A stretch of DNA of 64,000 nucleotides from Pseudomonas nitroreducens NBRC 12694 (lineage in GTDB: Bacteria > Pseudomonadota > Gammaproteobacteria > Pseudomonadales > Pseudomonadaceae). The DNA lies in assembly GCF_002091755.1 (NCBI RefSeq), contig NZ_BDAI01000004.1, positions 124,001 through 188,000 on the forward strand, in the 5' to 3' direction. Under the pieces are notes generated by a model. The model was given only the letters and a program-made list of their open reading frames with translations. It did not search any database and was not told the DNA's origin. This document shows positions 24,955-35,407 of the stretch, in pieces. Every line of letters begins with the position of its first letter. Position 1 is the stretch's first letter. A program made the position numbers and the translations under genes.

Positions 24955-25764
24955 TCAGGCTTTCTTCTTGCCAAGCAGGAAGGACAGGGTTACGAACAGC
25001 ACGGAAACGCCGAGGATCAGGGTCGACACCGCGTTCACATCGGGCGTCACGCCCATGCGCAGCAGGCCGAAGATGAAGATCGGCAAGGTGGTGGTGCCGG
25101 CCTGGGAGACCATCATCGAGATCACGAAGTTATCCAGCGAGACGATGAAGGCCAGCATCACCCCGGAGAAGATCCCCGGCATCAGCAGCGGCAGGGTCAC
25201 CTTGCGGAAGGTCCGCCAGGGCCCGGCGTAGAGGTCGGCGGCGGCCTGTTCCAGGGACAGGTCCATGTCGTTCAGGCGAGCACGGATCGGCAGGTAGGCG
25301 AACGGGATGCAGAACACCGTGTGGGCGATGATCAGGTTGCCGTAGCCCAGCGACAGGCCGAGGGTGGAGAACAGCGCCAGGGTGGCGACGCCGACCACGA
25401 TCTCGGGCAGCACCAGCGGCAGCATGATCGCTCCCATGGACAGGCGCAGGCCCTTGAACTTGGCCCCGCGCGAGGTGCCCAGCGCAGCCAGCGTGGCGAT
25501 CGCCGTGGCGATCACGCTGGCGCACACGGCGATCAGCAGGCTGTTGCCGGCGGCCTGGCGCAGCGCCTGGTTGGCGAACGCGGCGCGGTACCAGTCGAGG
25601 CTGAAGCCGGTCCACACGGTGGCGGACTGGTTGGCGTTGAACGACAGCACCACCAGCACCACGATGGGCGCGTAGAGGTAGAGATAGAACAGGAAACTCA
25701 GGACGCCGAAGCCACGGAAGTCCTGTACGCCCAGACGGCGCTTGGTCAGCAGCGAGAGCATCAT
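24955..25764 (-). CDS. ABC importer permease, PotC family
   Basis: The 269-residue inner-membrane permease has six predicted spans. The coupling loop for the ATPase reads EQAAADLYAGPWRTFRKVTLPLLMPGIFSG near residue 165-195. It overlaps the PotB-like gene in an ATGA. It pairs with the PotB-like permease to form the translocation path of the importer encoded at 23756-27818. Confidence 0.9.
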   Translation of the reverse strand: MMLSLLTKRRLGVQDFRGFGVLSFLFYLYLYAPIVVLVVLSFNANQSATVWTGFSLDWYRAAFANQALRQAAGNSLLIAVCASVIATAIATLAALGTSRGAKFKGLRLSMGAIMLPLVLPEIVVGVATLALFSTLGLSLGYGNLIIAHTVFCIPFAYLPIRARLNDMDLSLEQAAADLYAGPWRTFRKVTLPLLMPGIFSGVMLAFIVSLDNFVISMMVSQAGTTTLPIFIFGLLRMGVTPDVNAVSTLILGVSVLFVTLSFLLGKKKA

Positions 25765-26687
25765 TCACCTCCCCGAGCGATACGCAGGCGCTCGGCGCGC
25801 ATCGCGTAGAACATCAGCACCAGCATCACCGCGGCCATCAGCACCAGCGACAGCGCCGCGCCGAAGGGCCAGTTCCGCGAGTCGCTGAACTGCCGGAAGA
25901 TCAGGTTGCCGAGCATCATCTTGGTGCCGCCGCCGAGCAGCTCAGGGGCGATCATTGCGCCCAGGCAGGGCACGAAGGTGAGGATGGCGCCGGCCAGGAT
26001 GCCCGGACGGGCAATCGGCAGGACCACCTTGCGCAGGGTGCGGATGCGCCCGGCGTAAAGGTCCTGGGCCGCTTCGAGCAGGCGCATGTCCATCTTCTCG
26101 AGGGTGGCGTAGATCGGCAGCACGACGAAGGGCGCGTAGGTGTAGACCAGGCCCAGCAGCACGGCGCCGTCGGTGTAGAGCAGGTTCAGCGGCTGGTTGA
26201 TCACCCCCAGGCTCATCAGCGTGCCGTTGACCACGCCGGTGCCGCGCAGCAGCAGGATCCAGGCGTAGGTGCGGATCAGCAGGTTGGCCCAGAACGGCAC
26301 AGTGATCAGGAAGATCAGCAGGCCGCGACGGTGCGCCGGCTGCATGGCCAGCCACACCGCCACCGGGAAGCCGACCAGCAGGGTGATCACCGTGGTCGCC
26401 GCGGCGATACCGATGGAACGCAGGGCGATCACCATGTACGAGTCGGCGAAGGCCAGGCTGTCGTCGAGCTGGCGCTCGAACAGCAGCGAGACGTAGGCGT
26501 CGACGCTGAAGTGCGGGTTCACCCCACCGTAGGGGTTGGCCTGCATCAGCGAGTAACCGACGACGATGAAGATCGGCACGATCAGGAACAGGCCGATGGA
26601 CACCAGCGCGGGCGACACGCCAAGGAAGCTGCGCAGCGCCTGGCGCCGCTCCAGCGCATTGCCGCAGGTTGCGGATAACCGGTTCAT
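25761..26687 (-). CDS. ABC importer permease, PotB family
   Basis: This is a 308-residue permease. I chose the ATG at 26687, five bases after GGAGG; a GTG two codons earlier would overlap the ribosome site. Six spans are predicted, with the coupling loop LLEAAQDLYAGRIRTLRKVVLPIARPGILAG near the middle. It starts 12 bases after the ATPase gene. Confidence 0.9.
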   Translation of the reverse strand: MNRLSATCGNALERRQALRSFLGVSPALVSIGLFLIVPIFIVVGYSLMQANPYGGVNPHFSVDAYVSLLFERQLDDSLAFADSYMVIALRSIGIAAATTVITLLVGFPVAVWLAMQPAHRRGLLIFLITVPFWANLLIRTYAWILLLRGTGVVNGTLMSLGVINQPLNLLYTDGAVLLGLVYTYAPFVVLPIYATLEKMDMRLLEAAQDLYAGRIRTLRKVVLPIARPGILAGAILTFVPCLGAMIAPELLGGGTKMMLGNLIFRQFSDSRNWPFGAALSLVLMAAVMLVLMFYAMRAERLRIARGGE

Positions 26688-26699
26688 GCTCACCTCCGC

Positions 26700-27818
<1,119 letters not shown>

Positions 27819-27978
27819 GGGGAAACCTCCGCATCCTTCCCGTCCGCCGCACGCTGGCGTTCGGGGGATCTTGTAGTTGTTCTGGCAGGGCTGGAGTAAA
27901 CGCTGGATGCAGCGCTGGCCGTGGGTTCGGCTCGATATTGTGGTGATGCTGCTGGAGCGGATATTCGAAGAAAGGTGG

Positions 27979-28044
27979 TTGAGCGAAAAGCTCAATTTTC
28001 TTACATTCGATATTAAATAATTTAACAGCTGAAATTTAACAGCT
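27979..28044. promoter_or_regulatory. Candidate LysR operator region between regulator and transporter genes
   Basis: TTGAGC-GAAAA-GCTCAA at 27979-27995 is a perfect palindrome of 17 bases and fits the T-N11-A rule for LysR-family sites. AATTTAACAGCT occurs twice in tandem, at 28019-28030 and 28033-28044. The surroundings are AT-rich (TATTAAATAATTTAA), unlike the rest of the window, as expected for a divergent promoter. Function is inferred from position and symmetry. Confidence 0.55.
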
Positions 28045-28067
28045 CAGCCCGCCTTCGAGGTCCAGCC

Positions 28068-28988
28068 ATGTCCATCCAGCGTCTTCCGCCGCTCAATGCC
28101 GTCCGCGCCTTCGAGGCCGCCGCACGCCTGGGCAGCTACGTCGCCGCCTCGAAAGACCTGCATGTGACGCAGCCGGCCATCGGCCGACACGTCAAGCTGC
28201 TGGAGGATTGGCTGGGCGTGCAGTTGTTCGAGCGCACCCCGCGCGGAGTCAGCCTGACGTCCGCCGGGCAACGCTACTACGCAAAGATATCCACAGCCCT
28301 GCAGCAGATCGCCGATGCCGGCCATGAACTGGCCCCCGGCGGCACCGCGCGCTGGCTGAAGATCCTTGTGGTGCCGGCCTTCGCCAAGCGCTGGCTGATG
28401 CCTCGCCTGGAGACCCTGCGGCAGCAGCGCCCCGGTCTGAAGGTGGCGGTGGAGCCGAACCCGACTTTCAGCGAAGTGGACGGTAAAAGCGCTGATCTGG
28501 GGATTGTCTACGGGCTTCCCGGCGTCTATCCGCAGTGCCACAGCACGCTGGTGCGGCCGGCGGTGTTCCCGGTGTGTTCGCCTGCCTATCTCGAGGAACA
28601 CGGCCCGCTGAGCAGCGTGCACGAGCTGGCGCAGCACAAGCTGATCCATGTCGACGACGGCGAATGGTGGAACCTCTGGTTGTCCACCATCGGCCTCGAC
28701 CTGCGGGTGAACTCCGACGTGCTCTACGTCAGCAACGACCACGCGCTGTCCATGGCCGAGGCCGGCCACGGTATCGCCCTGGCCAACCTGGTGCTGGTAA
28801 AGCACCAGTTGGCCGCCGGCACGCTGGTGCGGCCGCTGCCCGAGGAAGTGCCGCTGGAAAGCTACCAGTTGCTGTTGCCCACCGGCGCGGTAAGCGCCGA
28901 CGTCGCCTGGTTCGAGGACTGGATTCGTGCGGCGCTGCAGGAAGAGTTCTCGCCACCCGCGGCCCACATGACTGATTCGACTGAATAG
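28068..28988 (+). CDS. LysR-family transcription regulator (GcvA-like)
   Basis: The protein has 306 residues. The winged helix-turn-helix spans about residues 9-68 (LNAVRAFEAAARLGSYVAASKDLHVTQPAIGRHVKLLEDWLGVQLFERTPRGVSLTSAG). The inducer-binding domain contains ADLGIVYG and MAEAGHGIALANLVL, as in the GcvA/AmpR branch. It is transcribed away from the importer-amidase-malonate cluster, with a 249-base AT-rich spacer. This divergent layout is the usual one for a LysR activator of a catabolic operon, so it probably controls that cluster and itself. Confidence 0.9.
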   Translation: MSIQRLPPLNAVRAFEAAARLGSYVAASKDLHVTQPAIGRHVKLLEDWLGVQLFERTPRGVSLTSAGQRYYAKISTALQQIADAGHELAPGGTARWLKILVVPAFAKRWLMPRLETLRQQRPGLKVAVEPNPTFSEVDGKSADLGIVYGLPGVYPQCHSTLVRPAVFPVCSPAYLEEHGPLSSVHELAQHKLIHVDDGEWWNLWLSTIGLDLRVNSDVLYVSNDHALSMAEAGHGIALANLVLVKHQLAAGTLVRPLPEEVPLESYQLLLPTGAVSADVAWFEDWIRAALQEEFSPPAAHMTDSTE

Positions 28989-29129
28989 TCGGACGCACAA
29001 CTCGCCACGAAAATACAGGGGAGTATTCCACCGGGGCCGCGGGGCTGAGTCGGCTGCATGGCTAGGCGGAGCGCCGAAGACAGTGCGACTTAGTACGGCG
29101 AGGCGCTCCAACGGCGCCAGGCGGTCGAA

Positions 29130-30098
29130 TCAGCCCCGCGGGGCGTAGGCGAAGACGTCGGCGCGCATTTGATGCGGGTCCATGCCCGCCGCCACCAGCA
29201 CATCCAACGTGCCATAGACCATCGCCGGCGAGCCGCTGGCGTAGACGCGCAGGCCGGCCAGCTCGGCGAAGTCCTCGCACACCGCTTCGTGCAACAGGCC
29301 GCAGCGCCCCTGCCAACCACAAAGGTCGCTGACGATCTTGTGCAGGTGCAGGTTGGGCACGCTTTCCCACTGCTCCCAGTGCGGCAGCTCGTAGAAGTCT
29401 TCCGGGCGGCGCACGCCCCAGTACAGGTGCACCGGATGGGCAAAGCCGGCGGCGCGGCAGAACTCGATCAGGCTGTGCATCTGCGCCATGCCGGTGCCGG
29501 CGGCGATCAGCACCAGCGGGCCGTCCGGCAGGTCGGCGAGGTGCGCGTCGCCGAAGGGCATCTGCACGCGGGCGAAGCGGTCGCGCTGCAACTGGGTCAG
29601 CAGGTCGATGGCGCTGTTCTCGCGGGCCAGGATGTGCAGTTCCAGGTCACGCCCTTCCTGCGGCGCGGAGGCCAGCGAGAAAGCCGCCGGGTCGCTGCCG
29701 TCGCGCTCGATCAGCAGGTACTGCCCAGCGTGGTAGCGCGGCGGCTTGCCGGCCGGGGCGCGCAGGCGCACACGCCAAACATCACCGCCCACTGGCTCGC
29801 AGAGCGTCACCTGGCAGGAGAGTTTGCGCACCGGCAGCTCGCCAGGCGCCAGCACGCCATCCCAGTGCAGCACGCAATCTTCCAGCGGTTCGGCCAGGCA
29901 GGTGAAGAGTTCGCCGTGGTCGCGCACCTCGCCATCCTGGCATACACGGCCTTCCACCAGCAGCGCCGCGCAGATATGGCAGTTGCCGTTGCGGCAGCTC
30001 TGCGGGCAGTCGTAGCCCTGGCGCCGCGCACCGTCGAGGATACGTTCCCCGGGGTTCAGCTCGAGCTGAGCACCGGAGGGTTGCAAGGTCACTTTCAA
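29130..30098 (-). CDS. [2Fe-2S] flavin reductase (CDP-6-deoxy-glucoseen/phenol hydroxylase reductase type)
   Basis: The protein has 322 residues. The N-terminal plant-type ferredoxin domain has the cluster ligands in CPQSCRNGNCHICAA and a fourth Cys in LFTCLAEP. The FAD-binding domain (about 92-190) is followed by an NAD(P) domain with GPLVLIAAGTGMAQMHSLI. It passes electrons from NAD(P)H through FAD and the cluster to an unknown partner. The apparent start is a TTG at 30098 with no strong ribosome site; a GTG two codons later is the alternative. It is 67 bases downstream of ubiD, and I recall the same order in PAO1 (PA5236-PA5237), so a role near UbiD or ubiquinone is possible. Confidence 0.85.
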   Translation of the reverse strand: MKVTLQPSGAQLELNPGERILDGARRQGYDCPQSCRNGNCHICAALLVEGRVCQDGEVRDHGELFTCLAEPLEDCVLHWDGVLAPGELPVRKLSCQVTLCEPVGGDVWRVRLRAPAGKPPRYHAGQYLLIERDGSDPAAFSLASAPQEGRDLELHILARENSAIDLLTQLQRDRFARVQMPFGDAHLADLPDGPLVLIAAGTGMAQMHSLIEFCRAAGFAHPVHLYWGVRRPEDFYELPHWEQWESVPNLHLHKIVSDLCGWQGRCGLLHEAVCEDFAELAGLRVYASGSPAMVYGTLDVLVAAGMDPHQMRADVFAYAPRG

Positions 30099-30165
30099 GC
30101 GCTGTTCTCGTTCTTCTAGGCGGACGGCCTCTGGCGCATGGCCGCCCTTGGTGTTCGACGGCCCG

Positions 30166-31632
30166 TCAGTCGATGCCCAGGCTCGCCCAGATTTCGTCGA
30201 CGCGGCGGGTCACCGCCGGGTCCTTCTCGATCACCCGACCCCACTCGCGACTGGTCTCGCCCGGCCACTTGTGGGTGGCGTCCAGGCCCATCTTCGAGCC
30301 GAGCCCCGAGATCGGCGAAGCGAAGTCCAGGTAGTCGATCGGCGTGTTGTCGATCATCACCGTGTCGCGCTTGGGATCCATGCGCGTGGTGATGGCCCAG
30401 ATCACGTCGTTCCAGTCGCGGGCGTTGATGTCGTCGTCGGTGACGATAACGAACTTGGTGTACATGAACTGTCGCAGGAACGACCAGACACCCAGCATCA
30501 CGCGCTTGGCGTGGCCGGGGTATTGCTTCTTCATGGTCACCACCGCCATGCGGTAGGAGCAGCCTTCGGGCGGCAGGTAGAAGTCGGTGATCTCGGGGAA
30601 CTGCTTCTGCAGGATCGGCACGAAGACTTCGTTCAGCGCCACACCGAGGATCGCCGGCTCGTCCGGCGGGCGGCCGGTGTAGGTGCTGTGGTAGATCGGT
30701 TTCTGCCGGCGGGTGATGCGCTCGACGGTGAATACCGGGAAGCGGTCCACCTCGTTGTAGTAGCCGGTGTGGTCGCCGTACGGGCCTTCATCGGCCATCT
30801 CGCCGGGATGGATCACCCCTTCGAGGACGATCTCGGCGCTGGCCGGCACCTGCAGGTCGTTGCCGATGCACTTGACCAGCTCGGTCTTGTGCCCACGCAA
30901 CAGGCCGGCGAAAGCATATTCGGAGAGGTTATCCGGCACCGGCGTCACGGCGCCGAGGATGGTCGCCGGGTCCGCCCCCAGGGCCACGGCCACCGGATAG
31001 GGCTGGCCGGGGTGCTTCTGGCACCACTCGCGAAAATCCAGCGCACCGCCACGGTGGCTGAGCCAGCGCATGATGACCTTGTTGCGGCCAATCACCTGCT
31101 GGCGGTAGATGCCCAGGTTCTGCCGCTCCTTGTTCGGCCCGCGGGTGACGGTCAGGCCCCAGGTGATCAGCGGCGCCACGTCGCCGGGCCAGCACGTTTG
31201 CACCGGCAGTTTCGACAGGTCGACGTCGTCGCCCTCTTCGATCACTTCCTGGCACGGCGCGTCCTTGAGGACCTTGGGCGCCATGTTGATGACCTTCTTG
31301 AAGATCGGCAGCTTGGACCAGGCGTCCTTCAGCCCCTTGGGCGGCTCGGGCTCCTTGAGGAAGGCCAGCAGCTTGCCGATCTCGCGCAGTTCGGAGACGT
31401 CCTCGGCGCCCATCCCTAAGGCGACGCGCTCGGGCGTGCCGAACAGGTTGCCGAGTACGGGGATGTCATAGCCGGTGGGCTTTTCGAACAGCAGGGCCGG
31501 GCCCTTGGCGCGCAGGGTGCGGTCGCACACCTCGGTCATTTCCAGCACCGGGGATACCGGCGCCTGGATGCGCTTGAGCTGTCCGCGCTGCTCCAGGGCA
31601 GCGATGAACTCGCGCAGGTCGCGATACTGCAT
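30166..31632 (-). CDS. ubiD: 4-hydroxy-3-polyprenylbenzoate decarboxylase
   Basis: This 488-residue decarboxylase of ubiquinone synthesis depends on prenylated FMN made by UbiX. It starts MQYRDLREFIAALEQRGQLKRI. Conserved stretches include GLTVTRGPNKERQNLGIYRQQVIGRNKVIMRWLSHRGGA, VLEGVIHPGEMADEGPYGDHTGYYN (which holds the catalytic Glu-Arg-Glu region together with flanking residues) and VTDDDINARDWNDVIWAI. The length is normal for the UbiD family. It follows rho on the same strand by 105 bases, with a terminator between. Confidence 0.95.
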   Translation of the reverse strand: MQYRDLREFIAALEQRGQLKRIQAPVSPVLEMTEVCDRTLRAKGPALLFEKPTGYDIPVLGNLFGTPERVALGMGAEDVSELREIGKLLAFLKEPEPPKGLKDAWSKLPIFKKVINMAPKVLKDAPCQEVIEEGDDVDLSKLPVQTCWPGDVAPLITWGLTVTRGPNKERQNLGIYRQQVIGRNKVIMRWLSHRGGALDFREWCQKHPGQPYPVAVALGADPATILGAVTPVPDNLSEYAFAGLLRGHKTELVKCIGNDLQVPASAEIVLEGVIHPGEMADEGPYGDHTGYYNEVDRFPVFTVERITRRQKPIYHSTYTGRPPDEPAILGVALNEVFVPILQKQFPEITDFYLPPEGCSYRMAVVTMKKQYPGHAKRVMLGVWSFLRQFMYTKFVIVTDDDINARDWNDVIWAITTRMDPKRDTVMIDNTPIDYLDFASPISGLGSKMGLDATHKWPGETSREWGRVIEKDPAVTRRVDEIWASLGID

Positions 31633-31696
31633 GAGGGTCTCGATGGCGGCAGGATGATGCGACAGTCTACCGCCTATCAGCGCCTTGCAGAAACAC

Positions 31697-31720
31697 GAAG
31701 GCCGGGTTTCCCCGGCCTTG
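31697..31720 (-). terminator. Terminator after rho
   Basis: AAGGCCGGG-TTTC-CCCGGCCTT is a strong stem. On the minus strand it is followed by CGTGTTTCTGC, a poor U-run, so termination may be partial. Confidence 0.65.
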
Positions 31721-31737
31721 CGTGGTTCGAGAGGCGC

Positions 31738-33000
<1,263 letters not shown>

Positions 33001-33192
33001 AGAAGGGACGTAAATACGCTGAAAGGGGAAAAGGGAACAAGCGTGATGCTTGAAGAGCCGCGCCGTAGATGACGGACAGGATCGCTTGGAATTCGAATAG
33101 GAAGTGCGTCGGCGACGGCTTGCAGGGGACAACGAAAAACTCGTTGTGGCCCGAATTTAACACCCGAGTTTCAGAGCGTCTAGGGGCAAAAA

Positions 33193-33226
33193 GAAAAAAG
33201 CCCTGCTCGATGGCAGGGCTTTTCAC
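33193..33226 (-). terminator. Terminator after trxA
   Basis: On the minus strand AAAAGCCCTGC-CATCGA-GCAGGGCTTTTTTC is a perfect stem followed by a long T-run. It separates trxA from rho, so rho must have its own promoter in the 190-base leader at 33001-33192. Confidence 0.9.
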
Positions 33227-33238
33227 ACATTCTCGACC

Positions 33239-33565
33239 TTAGATGTTGCTGTCGAGGAAGGCCGCCAGCTGCGACTTGGACAGCGCGCCGACCTTGGTGG
33301 CTTCAACGTTGCCACCCTTGAACAGCATCAGGGTCGGGATGCCACGCACGCCATACTTCGGCGGGGTGTCCTGGTTCTCGTCGATGTTCAGCTTGCAGAC
33401 TTTCAGCTTGCCCTGATAGTCCTTGGCGATCTCGTCGAGTACCGGAGCAATCATCTTGCACGGGCCGCACCATTCGGCCCAGTAGTCGACCAGCACGGGA
33501 CCGTCGGACTTCAGTACGTCCTGCTCGAAGCTGGCATCGGTAACATTGACGATATGTTCGCTCAT
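33239..33565 (-). CDS. trxA: Thioredoxin 1
   Basis: This is the 108-residue cytoplasmic dithiol-disulfide protein. The active site WCGPC is at residues 32-36, with the cis-Pro in GVRGIPTLMLF. The length and sequence are canonical. The trxA-rho order is conserved in gammaproteobacteria. It is divergent from ppx. Confidence 0.97.
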   Translation of the reverse strand: MSEHIVNVTDASFEQDVLKSDGPVLVDYWAEWCGPCKMIAPVLDEIAKDYQGKLKVCKLNIDENQDTPPKYGVRGIPTLMLFKGGNVEATKVGALSKSQLAAFLDSNI

Positions 33566-33755
33566 GTATTCTCTCCGTCAATCGGATGCGAAAAAGTGTC
33601 CGCCATCATATCCCGCCTCGGCCCGCACCGAAAGGCGCAGCCGATTGAGTGTATCTATCGCTGTCGCGGCGACTTCTGATCGGTGACAACCCCTTCATTG
33701 GCACTCCCCGCCTAAAATGGCAGGATGTCTTCCGTATTTACCCGGACCTCACCCC

Positions 33756-35258
33756 ATGCCCCATACCCCTGCCAAGACCTTCCCGATGATCGCGGCCATT
33801 GACCTTGGCTCGAACAGTTTCCACATGGTCCTGGCGAAGGCCGATCACGGCGAGATCCGCATTCTTGAGCGCCTAGGCGAGAAGGTCCAGTTGGCCGCCG
33901 GCATAGGCGATGACCGCCTGCTCACCGCCGACTCCATGCAGCGCGGCTACGACTGCCTGAAGCAGTTCGCGCAGTTCATCAACGGCATGCCGCCAGGCTC
34001 GGTGCGCGTCGTGGGCACCAACGCCCTGCGCGAAGCGCGCAACCGCGCCGAGTTCATCCGCGTTGCTGATCAGATCCTCGGCCACCCGGTGGAAGTCATC
34101 TCCGGCCGCGAAGAGGCACGCCTCATCTACCTGGGCGTCTCGCACACGTTGCAGGACAACCCCGGCAAGCGCCTGGTGGTCGATATCGGTGGCGGCAGCA
34201 CCGAATTCATCATTGGCCAGCAGTTCGAATCGCAATTGCGCGAAAGCCTGCAGATGGGCTGCGTGAGCTTCACCCAGCGCTATTTCAAGGACGGAAAGAT
34301 CACCCCGGCGCGCTATGCCCAGGCCTACACTTCGGCGCGCCTGGAGCTGATGAGCATCGAGAACAGCCTACGCCGCCTGGGATGGGACGAGGCGGTCGGC
34401 GCCTCCGGCACCATCCGCGCCATCTGCCTGGCGATCCAGGCCGGCGGCCACGGCAACGGCGAGATCAACCCCGAAGGCCTGGCCTGGCTCAAGCGCAAGA
34501 TGTTCAAGCTGGGCGAGGTCGAGAAGCTCGACATCGACGGCATCAAGCCGGACCGCCGACCGATCTTCCCGGCCGGCATGGCGATCCTCGAGGCGCTGTT
34601 CGACGCCCTCGAGCTGACGCGCATGACCCATTCCGAAGGCGCCCTGCGCGAGGGCGTGCTCTATGACCTGCTGGGCCGCCACCACCACGAGGACGTCCGC
34701 GAACGCACCATCGGCGCCCTCATGGAACGCTACCACGTCGATCCGGAACAGGCCGCTCGCGTCGAAGCCAAGGCGCTGGAATCGCTGGACCAGGTGGCCA
34801 AGGCCTGGAACCTGAACGACGAAGGCCACCGCGAGCTGCTGATGTGGGCCGCGCGCGTGCATGAGCTGGGCCTGGACATCGCCCACTACCACTACCACAA
34901 GCACGGCGCCTACCTGCTGGAGCACTCGGACCTAGCCGGCTTCTCGCGCTTGGACCAGCTGACCCTGGCGCTGCTGGTGCGCGGCCACCGCCGCAACATC
35001 CCGGTGGACAAGTTCAACGAGCTGGGCGACGAGGGCGACAAGCTGATCCGCCTGTGCATCGTGCTGCGCTTCGCCATCCTCTTCCACCACATTCGTGGCA
35101 CCCAGGAAATGCCGGCGGTGGCCCTGAAGGCGTCCGGCAAGTCGCTGGACATCCGCTTCCCGGACGGCTGGCTGGCGGCCAACCCGCTGACCCAGGCGGA
35201 CTTCGAGCAGGAAGCCGAATGGCTCAAGCGCGTGGGTTATTCACTCAGCGTGAGCTGA
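33756..35258 (+). CDS. ppx: Exopolyphosphatase
   Basis: The 500-residue enzyme removes terminal phosphate from polyphosphate and acts on pppGpp. The ASKHA-fold motifs are AAIDLGSNSFHMVLAK at the start and LVVDIGGGSTEFIIG near residue 140. The C-terminal half is the HD-like domain (HYHYHKHGAYLLEHSD). I chose the ATG at 33756; the frame is open further upstream without a reasonable start. It is convergent with ppk, so opposing activities on polyphosphate are encoded side by side, as in PAO1. Confidence 0.96.
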   Translation: MPHTPAKTFPMIAAIDLGSNSFHMVLAKADHGEIRILERLGEKVQLAAGIGDDRLLTADSMQRGYDCLKQFAQFINGMPPGSVRVVGTNALREARNRAEFIRVADQILGHPVEVISGREEARLIYLGVSHTLQDNPGKRLVVDIGGGSTEFIIGQQFESQLRESLQMGCVSFTQRYFKDGKITPARYAQAYTSARLELMSIENSLRRLGWDEAVGASGTIRAICLAIQAGGHGNGEINPEGLAWLKRKMFKLGEVEKLDIDGIKPDRRPIFPAGMAILEALFDALELTRMTHSEGALREGVLYDLLGRHHHEDVRERTIGALMERYHVDPEQAARVEAKALESLDQVAKAWNLNDEGHRELLMWAARVHELGLDIAHYHYHKHGAYLLEHSDLAGFSRLDQLTLALLVRGHRRNIPVDKFNELGDEGDKLIRLCIVLRFAILFHHIRGTQEMPAVALKASGKSLDIRFPDGWLAANPLTQADFEQEAEWLKRVGYSLSVS

Positions 35259-35274
35259 GTGCCCCGCCACAGGC

Positions 35275-35306
35275 AAAGGCCCCGGCGCGCAAACGCCGGG
35301 GCCTTT
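35275..35306 (+). terminator. Terminator after ppx
   Basis: AAAGGCCCCGGCG-CGCAAA-CGCCGGGGCCTTTT is a strong stem with a T-run, 17 bases after the ppx stop codon. Confidence 0.9.
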
Positions 35307-35332
35307 TCATTTCCAGCGTCACCCTGACCTTC

Positions 35333-35350
35333 AGGAGCGAGCTTGCTCCT
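35333..35350. repeat. Short REP-like palindrome
   Basis: AGGAGC-GAGCTT-GCTCCT is an inverted repeat of the Pseudomonas GTAGGAGC type, between the ppx and ppk terminators. It is a short relative of the copy at 19188-19237. Confidence 0.6.
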
Positions 35351-35362
35351 ACGAAAAGCCCA

Positions 35363-35391
35363 AGAAAAAGCCCTGCCGAAGCAGGGCTTTC
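35363..35391 (-). terminator. Terminator after ppk
   Basis: On the minus strand GAAAGCCCTGC-TTCG-GCAGGGCTTTTTC is a perfect stem with a UUCG loop and T-run, 17 bases after the ppk stop codon. Confidence 0.9.
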
Positions 35392-35407
35392 GATATCACT
35401 GGAGGGA

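Noticed and set aside
33698..33713. TTGGCACTCCCCGCC before ppx as a sigma-54 promoter
   Set aside because: GG and GC elements are two bases too close together compared with the -24/-12 rule.
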